DNA of 5,021 bases from JAGOPO01 sp038065515 (lineage in GTDB: Bacteria > Patescibacteriota > Minisyncoccia > 2-02-FULL-40-12 > GWA2-44-9), in NCBI GenBank assembly GCA_038065515.1, contig JBBTQV010000005.1, forward strand, positions 1 through 5,021, written 5' to 3'. The notes beneath the pieces were generated by a model. That model made no database searches, was not told where the DNA came from, and worked only from the letters and a program-made list of their open reading frames with translations. A program made the position numbers and the translations under genes. Positions 1 through 4,856 of this stretch are shown piece after piece; position 1 is the first letter of the stretch; every line of letters begins with the position of its first letter.

Positions 1-2
1 TC

Positions 3-317
3 GGCGTTGCCATTAACCCCGAGACGCCGATGGAGCGGCTGAAAGCGGCCAAGGGTGCAACGAATCTGGTGCAGTTCATGACGGTGCATCCTGGCCGGCA
101 GGGCAGACCCTTCGTCCCCGAAGTGCTCGAGAAGGTTGCCATGCTTCATGCGGCGCATCCGGACATCACCATCATGCTCGACGGCGGCATCTCGCCGCAG
201 AACGCGCACGCATGCGTGGCGGCGGGTGCGAGCGCGCTGGTGAGCGGCAGTTATGTGGTCCGCTCGTCAGATATGCGCCGCGCCATCGAAGAGTTGCAAG
301 TCGCTGTGATACAATAG
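3..317 (+). CDS. rpe: Ribulose-phosphate 3-epimerase, 3' part (5' end outside window)
   Basis: Interconverts D-ribulose 5-phosphate and D-xylulose 5-phosphate in the cytosolic pentose phosphate pathway. The reading frame is open from base 3, so the gene begins outside the window; about 104 C-terminal residues are visible against about 220 in the whole family. The visible part holds the second half of a TIM barrel. It starts with GVAINPETP (family GLALNPxTP), then FMTVHPGRQG, matching the MSVxPGFGGQ loop, then FVPEVLEKV, then MLDGGIS with the catalytic Asp encoded at 180-182, then the phosphate-binding end AGASALVSGSYV (family AGAdxxVaGSaiF). The HPGRQG loop is less typical than NPGFGG, so the protein is a divergent member. 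The gene stops 7 bases before the PfkB kinase gene on the same strand, which implies cotranscription. A related ribulose/allulose-phosphate epimerase is the main alternative. Confidence 0.9.
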   Translation, partial: GVAINPETPMERLKAAKGATNLVQFMTVHPGRQGRPFVPEVLEKVAMLHAAHPDITIMLDGGISPQNAHACVAAGASALVSGSYVVRSSDMRRAIEELQVAVIQ

Positions 318-324
318 GTAGTAG

Positions 325-1305
325 ATGTACGATATTGTTTCAATAGGGTCGGCGACCCAGGATGTGGTGTTAAGCGCCGATGGTTTCAAAATCGTCGAGA
401 ATGCCGACTTCAATGTCGGCAAGGGGATATGCTTGCCGTTCGGCTCAAAGGTGCAGATACGCAAAATCGTGTTCACTTCCGGTGGCGGCGGCACGAACGC
501 CGCGGTCTCGTTTGCACGCCAAGGATTCAAAACAGCCTGCATCGGCGTCATCGGCAGCGATCCCAACGGCTCGGCGATTCTCGATGAACTGCGGCGCGAG
601 GGTGTGGACGGAAAATATTTTCAGATCCACCACGACGACATCACCGCGTACTCGGTGATTTTGGTGGCGGATGCGGGTGAGCGTACCATCTTGTCATACA
701 AAGGAGAGGGGATTCATTGGGACGCAGATGTGATTCCCTGGGAGAGTCTGCAGACCAAGTGGTTCTATGTGAACTCACTGGGCGGCCACATCGATATGCT
801 TGAGCGCATCGTGAAATGCGCCGAAGAACAGGGCGCACATCTCGCAACGAATCCCGGCCCGAAAGAAATAGAACTTGGATTGGAGCGACTCGCGCCGCTG
901 TGGAAGCACTTTGATATTATCGGTATGAACCAGGAAGAAGCATCCATGCTGACTGGCATCGCATACGACAAGCCGGACGAAATTTTTAAAGCGATGGATA
1001 AAGCGGTCGGCGGTATTTTTATCATGACAAAAGGTCAGGAAGGCGTGCTGGTGTCCGACGGACGCAATCTCTACAACGCGGGTATTCCCAATAAAGAAGT
1101 CGTCGAGCGAACGGGTTCGGGCGACGCATTCCATTCGGCGTTTCTGGCGGAGTTCATCCGGAGCGGGAGTATTGAAAAGGCAGTCCAGTTGGGGACGGCC
1201 AATGCCACCTCGGTGGTGATGCACTACGGTGCGAAAGAGGGAATTCTGCGCAACGGCGACATCGGCCAATGGCCGCTGGTGCAAGTGCAGAAGCGGGTGC
1301 TATAA
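325..1305 (+). CDS. PfkB-family carbohydrate/nucleoside kinase
   Basis: ATP-dependent cytosolic kinase of the ribokinase/PfkB superfamily, 326 residues, a normal full length. Seen in sequence: an N-terminal strand MYDIVSIGSATQD (residues 1-13); the substrate-binding glycine motif SGGGGTNAA (52-60, PfkB signature 1), then GVIGSDPNG (74-82); NPGP at 176-179; NQEEASMLTG at 202-211 (the family NxxE magnesium/phosphate motif); MTKGQEG at 234-240; and signature 2 ERTGSGDAF at 261-269, with Asp267 the expected catalytic base and GSG the anion hole. Signature 2 reads ERTGSGD rather than the common DTTGAGD. The start ATG lies 7 bases after the epimerase stop, preceded by the weak ribosome site AGGTAG at 316-321; starting here keeps the first beta strand intact. 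Substrate cannot be fixed: ribose, fructose, a sugar phosphate or a nucleoside are all possible. Pentose metabolism is favoured by the neighbouring epimerase. Confidence 0.9.
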   Translation: MYDIVSIGSATQDVVLSADGFKIVENADFNVGKGICLPFGSKVQIRKIVFTSGGGGTNAAVSFARQGFKTACIGVIGSDPNGSAILDELRREGVDGKYFQIHHDDITAYSVILVADAGERTILSYKGEGIHWDADVIPWESLQTKWFYVNSLGGHIDMLERIVKCAEEQGAHLATNPGPKEIELGLERLAPLWKHFDIIGMNQEEASMLTGIAYDKPDEIFKAMDKAVGGIFIMTKGQEGVLVSDGRNLYNAGIPNKEVVERTGSGDAFHSAFLAEFIRSGSIEKAVQLGTANATSVVMHYGAKEGILRNGDIGQWPLVQVQKRVL

Positions 1306-1663
1306 AAAGCTTACCCCCAGGAATCTGGGGGTATGATAGGGACGAACTCGTGTAATCTCGCCGGCCCATCGCGACGCCGGGTCACCGATTACACGGCCTC
1401 TTGCGGAGGACTGCAAGCATCTTCGGCGGCGGGCGTACCCCGCCTAACTACCTTCACTTGCTCTCCCTGGTACGAGTATCGGGGGTTAGGCGCCGAACGC
1501 GGAGCTTTCACTCACGCACTCTAGGCGAGGAGGATCCCCGTGCACTCGTGGGCGTTGCAGCTGGTAAAAAAGAACTGAATGATTGCGGGTGATAGGATCG
1601 GCTCGCACGGCTACCGTCATTGCCTTCGTGCGTCAACGCGACGCATCGGGAGCCGACCCCATC
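1303..1663 (-). ncRNA. Predicted structured noncoding RNA, about 360 nt (RNA2), family unknown
   Basis: Transcribed leftward from the promoter at 1670-1698 to the terminator at 1304-1333. No convincing reading frame or ribosome site lies within it. The 5' domain is closed by a 17-bp helix pairing 1650-1666 with 1588-1604. It encloses two hairpins: 1629-1634 with 1640-1645, and 1607-1610 with 1614-1617. Two of the 17 pairs are G-U when read as minus-strand RNA but A-C mismatches as plus-strand RNA, which supports this strand. Further stems are 1441-1448 with 1485-1492 (8 bp), a competing hairpin 1428-1433 with 1439-1444 (6 bp), and a 3' stem 1349-1357 with 1387-1395 (9 bp) enclosing 1361-1365 with 1376-1380. 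Six T residues (plus 1566-1571) lie about 16 nt after the 5' domain. I found no RNase P GAGGAAAGUCC element, no tmRNA 5' GGAUUCGAC, no tag frame and no SRP tetraloop domain. Function unknown. Confidence 0.6.
1304..1333 (-). terminator. Intrinsic terminator of the downstream minus-strand RNA (RNA2)
   Basis: A perfect 9-bp hairpin pairs 1312-1320 with 1325-1333 around the 4-base loop 1321-1324. On the minus strand it is followed, after three bases, by five T residues (plus-strand A at 1304-1308), the layout of a Rho-independent terminator. On the plus strand the same hairpin has A residues before it and no T-tract after it, so it is not a good terminator for the kinase gene. The T-tract overlaps the last two bases of the kinase stop codon, so the two transcripts converge here. 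Confidence 0.75.
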
Positions 1664-1669
1664 ACCTTA

Positions 1670-1698
1670 ATGATAGCACGAGCAGAAAAGAAAGTCAA
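1670..1698 (-). promoter_or_regulatory. Sigma70-type promoter with extended -10 driving RNA2
   Basis: Reading the minus strand, the -35 is TTGACT (1698-1693), the spacer is 17 bases, and the -10 is TATCAT (1675-1670), preceded directly by TGC (1678-1676), an extended -10 element. The expected start falls at about 1663-1666, at or next to the first base of the 17-bp helix of the RNA. No protein start lies downstream on this strand. Confidence 0.7.
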
Positions 1699-1705
1699 CA
1701 GCTCC

Positions 1706-1723
1706 AAAACCCATGAAAATGGG
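1706..1723 (-). terminator. Second, back-up terminator hairpin after RNA1
   Basis: A 5-bp hairpin pairs 1710-1714 with 1719-1723 around a 4-base loop. On the minus strand it is followed at once by four T residues (plus-strand A at 1706-1709). It lies just past the T-tract of the main RNA1 terminator and just before the RNA2 promoter, so it would insulate the two units. The stem is short, so it is weak alone. Confidence 0.4.
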
Positions 1724-1724
1724 C

Positions 1725-1800
1725 AAAATAAAGGACCCCCGAGAGGTCCTCGGTCTCCCATCTCGTGGTGGGAGAGCTATTCGAGTATTTCTCGGGGGTC
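1725..1800 (-). terminator. Intrinsic terminator of the upstream minus-strand RNA (RNA1)
   Basis: A perfect 11-bp outer stem pairs 1734-1744 with 1790-1800 and encloses an inner hairpin with TCTCCC and GGGAGA arms (about 1754-1776). On the minus strand the outer stem is followed by C and then TTTATTTT (plus-strand 1725-1732), a good T-tract. A smaller alternative hairpin, GGACC with GGTCC (1733-1737 with 1745-1749), sits directly before the same T-tract and uses part of the outer stem, so the two folds exclude each other. The plus strand has no T-tract after the structure. Confidence 0.7.
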
Positions 1801-2065
1801 ATACTACTAGGGAATCACTTCCCGTTCGCTGCTCCGTTCGTGACGGAGCTGTAGTGCCGTCAGCCTCGACCCGGCTCGCATGTCCTGGCTGGGACGCGGT
1901 CATCGCACAGGCCTATCTGACGAGCTTGTTAACGGTAGGTTGTGGTTGGTTCAACCTGGCGTGCCACCAGCAGCCATATCTATCGAAACCTCTGCCGTGG
2001 TAATTGCCGGTCCCGCCGGCTCGGCCTTGCCCCAGAATGCGGGCCAACCCGTATTCGAAGCGTGG
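1725..2065 (-). ncRNA. Predicted structured noncoding RNA, about 340 nt (RNA1), family unknown
   Basis: Transcribed leftward from the promoter at 2072-2099 to the terminator at 1725-1800. There is no plausible protein frame. Local stems include 1831-1837 with 1843-1849 (7 bp, 5-base loop); 1810-1814 with 1819-1823, whose loop reads GUGA on the minus strand (a GNRA tetraloop) but UCAC on the plus; 1956-1961 with 1965-1970, whose fifth pair is U-G on the minus strand but a C-A mismatch on the plus; and 1882-1885 with 1892-1895. These strand differences favour minus-strand RNA. The unit repeats the architecture of RNA2: extended -10 promoter, about 350 nt, hairpin and T-tract. It resembles RNase P RNA and tmRNA in size only; I see neither the RNase P P4 signature nor a tmRNA acceptor/T-arm or tag. 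The start is estimated from promoter spacing, accurate to a few bases. Confidence 0.6.
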
Positions 2066-2071
2066 ACTTCC

Positions 2072-2099
2072 AGTATAGCAGGTTGGAGCATATTGTCAA
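2072..2099 (-). promoter_or_regulatory. Sigma70-type promoter with extended -10 driving RNA1
   Basis: Reading the minus strand, the -35 is the perfect consensus TTGACA (2099-2094), the spacer is 16 bases, and the -10 is TATACT (2077-2072) with TGC directly before it (2080-2078), an extended -10. The expected transcription start is near 2063-2067. It is divergent from the gene starting at 2185, and the only thing downstream on this strand is the structured RNA region. Confidence 0.75.
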
Positions 2100-2172
2100 G
2101 CGCCCATCTCATCGGGGCTGAAATATGCCGAGATTATACACAGATTGCGGCTCGCATGGGGAGGTAATACGA

Positions 2173-2178
2173 TACAAT
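2173..2178 (+). promoter_or_regulatory. Candidate -10 element just upstream of the 422-residue gene
   Basis: TACAAT matches five of six bases of the -10 consensus and ends 7 bases before the ATG at 2185, so transcription from it would begin at the start codon itself, giving a leaderless message. No -35 match is visible 16-18 bases upstream and there is no TG extension. A second candidate, TATACA at 2135-2140, would give a leader of about 38 nt but also lacks a -35. Tentative. Confidence 0.3.
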
Positions 2179-2184
2179 AGAGGG

Positions 2185-3453
2185 ATGAAAGATTCCTACA
2201 ACAAACTGGCTCATTTGTTGCGCACGCAACCCGCGGTGCTCATGGAACTTGAGCGGAAAATGAACTCCATCAGCGGGCAGGAGGGTGTGTTCGAAGATAT
2301 CATCCGTCAGAATGACATTACGGTTGACCGGACACTTGAGGGGCTTGGACTTACACGGAAGGATGACAAAAAAACCGTCCGTTCAGCGCTCATGGAGCGT
2401 CTTGCGCACCTGGACCAGCACCTCTGGGAGTTGCTTGGTAAACCCGATTTCAGTAAACCCGCAGAGGCGTGCGCGAAGCTGTGTGCCGTCGTCGGAAAGG
2501 TGTTCACGCCGCCGAAGGGATTATTCATCAAGCGCGAGTTGGGCATCGAGATGCTGGAGAAGTACCCGCCGCACAACCTTTTAGAACATTTCGGATACGC
2601 AACGGTCCGCGATTTGATTGACAAAGAGGGGTTCTCATCGGTCATGGCATCGTTGCGATTCACGCAGTCGGAATCGTGGATGCACCAACTGTTCGATGTT
2701 GCGTACAGCAGTCTTGGTCCCGATGATTTTGAAGAACGGGAAGTGGAGCACCTCGTGTTGGATTCAAAATGGCTCGGGGTTGCGGAAAAGTTCATGAGTA
2801 AGAAGTACCATAATGTCTCGCATCTCAAGGAATTCGGTATTATTTTCATTATTCCGTTGATGAGCGACGGTGCGGGAGAAACGCTGCGCCTGTTCACGCT
2901 TATTCTGCATTATCTTCACGAGGTGCCATTCTATGCATCGCTGTTCCGGCGGCATCTCCACGACAAAGACTTCCCGCACATCTTCAAGAGTCTGCTCCGT
3001 GGCGATGTACCGGCACAGCCGGCGCCCAATCACGGCCGCATCACCTGGCGTGTCGTTCAGCGGTATCTTGCTAAAGATAACGCGGATGATTTCCGGCTTT
3101 TTGAGCCCCATGTGAATCCCGAAGCCGACCACTGGTGGCGTGCGGAAGAAGACCTCGGCCGCCTGTCGCGCATTCTCGGTCAGGACGGACACGGTCATTT
3201 GTCGCTGGGGTGGTGGACCGGTTTGGACTTCGTCGGTGAATTGTTCACCGACGCGAAAACCGGTAAGGAAGAGCCGGTCAGCTTTGACCTTATCGACCAG
3301 CTCATGTCGCTTGTGCGGGGTCCCGATTCGCAGTACTTGTATCATCAACAGGAGGCGCTGTGGAATAAGATTTTTGTGGAATACATGGGCCGCGAGACAA
3401 TGCAGCAGCTTATCGAGGAGAATCTGATGTCCGGTTTCATTCTTCTCAAGTGA
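2185..3453 (+). CDS. Unrecognised 422-residue protein, coupled to the aldolase gene
   Basis: I do not recognise a family. The protein looks soluble, mostly helical and charged, with no signal peptide. The N-terminal part (1-100) is amphipathic helix. There is a hydrophobic patch FGIIFIIPL at 217-225, followed by a His/aromatic-rich segment LHYLHEVPFYASLFRRHLHD (241-260), then HWW (316-318) and LGWWTGLDF (341-349), and a C-terminal helical region with YLYHQQEALWNKIF (384-397). The clustered Trp and His residues could form a binding site; that is a guess. ATG 2185 is chosen over the in-frame ATG at 2125 because the 20-residue extension covers the candidate promoter and looks unlike protein. No good ribosome site is seen: GGGGAGGT at 2158-2165 is too far away, and AGGG (2181-2184) abuts the ATG. 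Its stop overlaps the aldolase start by 4 bases (GTGA), a translational-coupling layout that suggests a shared role. A moonlighting regulator or a sugar-metabolism protein are open options. Confidence 0.85.
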   Translation: MKDSYNKLAHLLRTQPAVLMELERKMNSISGQEGVFEDIIRQNDITVDRTLEGLGLTRKDDKKTVRSALMERLAHLDQHLWELLGKPDFSKPAEACAKLCAVVGKVFTPPKGLFIKRELGIEMLEKYPPHNLLEHFGYATVRDLIDKEGFSSVMASLRFTQSESWMHQLFDVAYSSLGPDDFEEREVEHLVLDSKWLGVAEKFMSKKYHNVSHLKEFGIIFIIPLMSDGAGETLRLFTLILHYLHEVPFYASLFRRHLHDKDFPHIFKSLLRGDVPAQPAPNHGRITWRVVQRYLAKDNADDFRLFEPHVNPEADHWWRAEEDLGRLSRILGQDGHGHLSLGWWTGLDFVGELFTDAKTGKEEPVSFDLIDQLMSLVRGPDSQYLYHQQEALWNKIFVEYMGRETMQQLIEENLMSGFILLK

Positions 3454-4304
3454 CGCTCCAAGATTATTTCGCGAATGCTCGCAAGGCAGGATATGCCATC
3501 GGTCACTTCAATTTCGCGACCGCCGATGTGTTGCGTGCGATTGTGGAAGGCGCGCGCGCGGGCGGTGCACCGTGCGTGATGGTGGGCGCAAGCGAGGGGG
3601 AATCGGCGTTTCTGGGCCTCACGACAACCGTTGCCCTAGTTCGCGCAATCCGGGAGGCATCCGGATTCCCGGTATTTCTCAACGCAGACCATTTCAAATC
3701 GTTTGATGCGTGCAAACAAGCCATCGATGCGGGATACGATACGGTGCTGTTCGACGGCGCATCCCAACCGTATGAAGTGAATGTCATCGAAACGCAGCGG
3801 GTGTGGCAGTACGCGCAGACGAAACGGGGTGGCTACATGCTCGAAGGCGAGCTGGGGTATCTCAAGGGCAGTTCGGAGGTGCAGCAAGAAGTTGCGATAA
3901 GTCCGGAGGACTACACCCAACCGGAACAGGCCGCTGATTTTGTGAAGCGCACGGGGGTGGAACGGCTAGCGGTCGCGTTCGGGAACATCCACGGAATCGT
4001 AACGCATCAAAAAGAGGAGCTGGACATCGGACACCTGATAAAAATCGCCGAGGCCGTGCCGTCCGCGTATCTTGTGCTCCACGGCGCATCAGGACTTTCT
4101 GACGCGCAGGTCAAAGCCGCCATCGCCGCCGGCATCACGAATGTGCATTTCAACACCGAATTGCGCGTTGCGTATCAGCACGCGCTCAAAGACGAACTCG
4201 CCTCCGAACCCGACCAGACAACACCGTACAAACTTCTTGCTCCCGCAGTTGCCGTAGTGCGCGAACTGGTTGAGCAGAAGACCCGTCTATTTATGGGGCG
4301 CTGA
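3450..4304 (+). CDS. fba: Class II fructose-bisphosphate aldolase family protein
   Basis: Expected to cleave fructose 1,6-bisphosphate to dihydroxyacetone phosphate and glyceraldehyde 3-phosphate with a divalent metal, in glycolysis/gluconeogenesis. It has 284 residues, normal for the short class II/tagatose-type group. Motifs in order: ARKAGYAIGHFNF (10-22); the catalytic Asp80 and metal ligand His81 in LNADHFKSFDACKQAIDAG; VLFDGAS (99-105); LEGELGYLKG (131-140); FGNIHG with metal ligand His181; LHGASG with metal ligand His211 (210-215); and VHFNTELRVAY (232-242). This last block usually reads KVNIDTDLR, so the usual Lys and substrate-binding Asn are Asn231 and His233 here. Start GTG 3450 gives the standard family N-terminus and overlaps the upstream stop by 4 bases; no clear ribosome site is visible, so translation probably depends on coupling. 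A tagatose-bisphosphate or other ketose-phosphate aldolase is the alternative. Confidence 0.9.
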   Translation: MTLQDYFANARKAGYAIGHFNFATADVLRAIVEGARAGGAPCVMVGASEGESAFLGLTTTVALVRAIREASGFPVFLNADHFKSFDACKQAIDAGYDTVLFDGASQPYEVNVIETQRVWQYAQTKRGGYMLEGELGYLKGSSEVQQEVAISPEDYTQPEQAADFVKRTGVERLAVAFGNIHGIVTHQKEELDIGHLIKIAEAVPSAYLVLHGASGLSDAQVKAAIAAGITNVHFNTELRVAYQHALKDELASEPDQTTPYKLLAPAVAVVRELVEQKTRLFMGR

Positions 4305-4307
4305 TCT

Positions 4308-4724
4308 ATGCGATTTTTTATCAAGATCATTTTCTATGGAGGCATCATCGTGGGAGGGTCGGTACTGGCCATTGACCGCGTCCCATGGCTGAAAGCGAAC
4401 ATTCTTGAAGTCGTGAACCCGCGGATAGAGGAGGGTAAGCTCGTGCAGCAGCTCCGCGAAAATTTAGTGAAGTTGGATTCTGTGGTGTCCGGCGGCGCTG
4501 CAACGAGCGGAGACGCCACTTCTGCTCTCCAAACGAAGAAGCTCGTCAAAGAATCGCAGGGCCTCCTCCAGCAAATCGCCGACATCAATGACTCACGCGA
4601 CAGCGCGACCGCCGGCATAATCACAAAAGCGGTGGATGTGCTCATCGGTGCGGTCGCATCTCCCGCTGTCACAGCATCCCTTCCGGCAACCGCTTCAACG
4701 CCGGCTCCCACGCCGTGCAGATAA
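4308..4724 (+). CDS. Small membrane-anchored protein of unknown function
   Basis: 138 residues, family not recognised. A single hydrophobic segment spans about residues 3-21, with Arg2 and Lys6 near its start, which fits an uncleaved signal anchor with the remainder outside the membrane. Residues 35-60 (NILEVVNPRIEEGKLVQQL and onward) and 75-100 look like charged amphipathic helices, possibly coiled coil. The tail from about 115 is a low-complexity Ala/Thr/Pro/Ser linker ending TPAPTPCR, typical of a surface-exposed stalk. There is no lipobox. The ATG lies 3 bases after the aldolase stop, so it is probably cotranscribed, although its role is more likely in the envelope than in sugar metabolism. 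A 174-codon frame on the opposite strand (4334-4858) was judged a shadow. The start is supported by the anchor position; the ribosome site is poor. Confidence 0.7.
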   Translation: MRFFIKIIFYGGIIVGGSVLAIDRVPWLKANILEVVNPRIEEGKLVQQLRENLVKLDSVVSGGAATSGDATSALQTKKLVKESQGLLQQIADINDSRDSATAGIITKAVDVLIGAVASPAVTASLPATASTPAPTPCR

Positions 4725-4743
4725 CCTCCCTGCTTGTCCACTG

Positions 4744-4771
4744 TTGACATCCCACACGGGGAGAGTACACC
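4744..4771 (+). promoter_or_regulatory. Weak candidate promoter upstream of the secreted-protein gene
   Basis: A perfect -35 TTGACA (4744-4749) is followed after 16 bases by TACACC (4766-4771), which matches the -10 consensus at only three positions. It would give a leader of about 80 nt before the ATG at 4857. The gap after the small anchored-protein gene is the natural place for a new promoter, but the -10 is poor. Confidence 0.3.
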
Positions 4772-4856
4772 TAGGGGCAGTGTAATAAAAACCGAGCGTA
4801 AACGCTTTGGCGCCGGAATCTGTTCCTGCTCCACGGAAGTTCGCCGGATATTTTTC

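Noticed and set aside
1945..1970. GGTTGGTTCAACC followed by GCCACCA-like sequence on the plus strand, resembling a tRNA/tmRNA 3' end
   Set aside because: The T-stem does not pair as a 5-bp tRNA T-arm and no acceptor strand or D-arm lies upstream. The bases are better explained by minus-strand hairpins.
1300..2100. tmRNA, RNase P RNA, SRP RNA or tRNA as the identity of the two RNAs
   Set aside because: No GGAUUCGAC 5' block, tag frame or CCA-ended T-arm, no GAGGAAAGUCC/ACAGAA pair and no SRP tetraloop domain were found by eye. A 12-base block at about 1855-1866 resembling part of a Bacillus RNase P RNA is isolated and treated as chance. A covariance-model search could overturn this.
1333..2167. 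Several plus-strand frames of 60-96 codons in the long gap
   Set aside because: They overlap one another in different frames, lack ribosome sites, have no recognisable domains and read like translated RNA stems. Promoters and terminators there point to the minus strand.
2125..2184. A 20-residue N-terminal extension of the 422-residue protein from ATG 2125
   Set aside because: It would cover the best candidate -10 element, has no better ribosome site and its sequence looks unlike a protein N-terminus. The ATG at 2185 is preferred.
4792..4810. Hairpin with AGCG/CGCT arms as a terminator for the aldolase operon
   Set aside because: Only four uninterrupted base pairs and just three T residues follow, so it is too weak to call.
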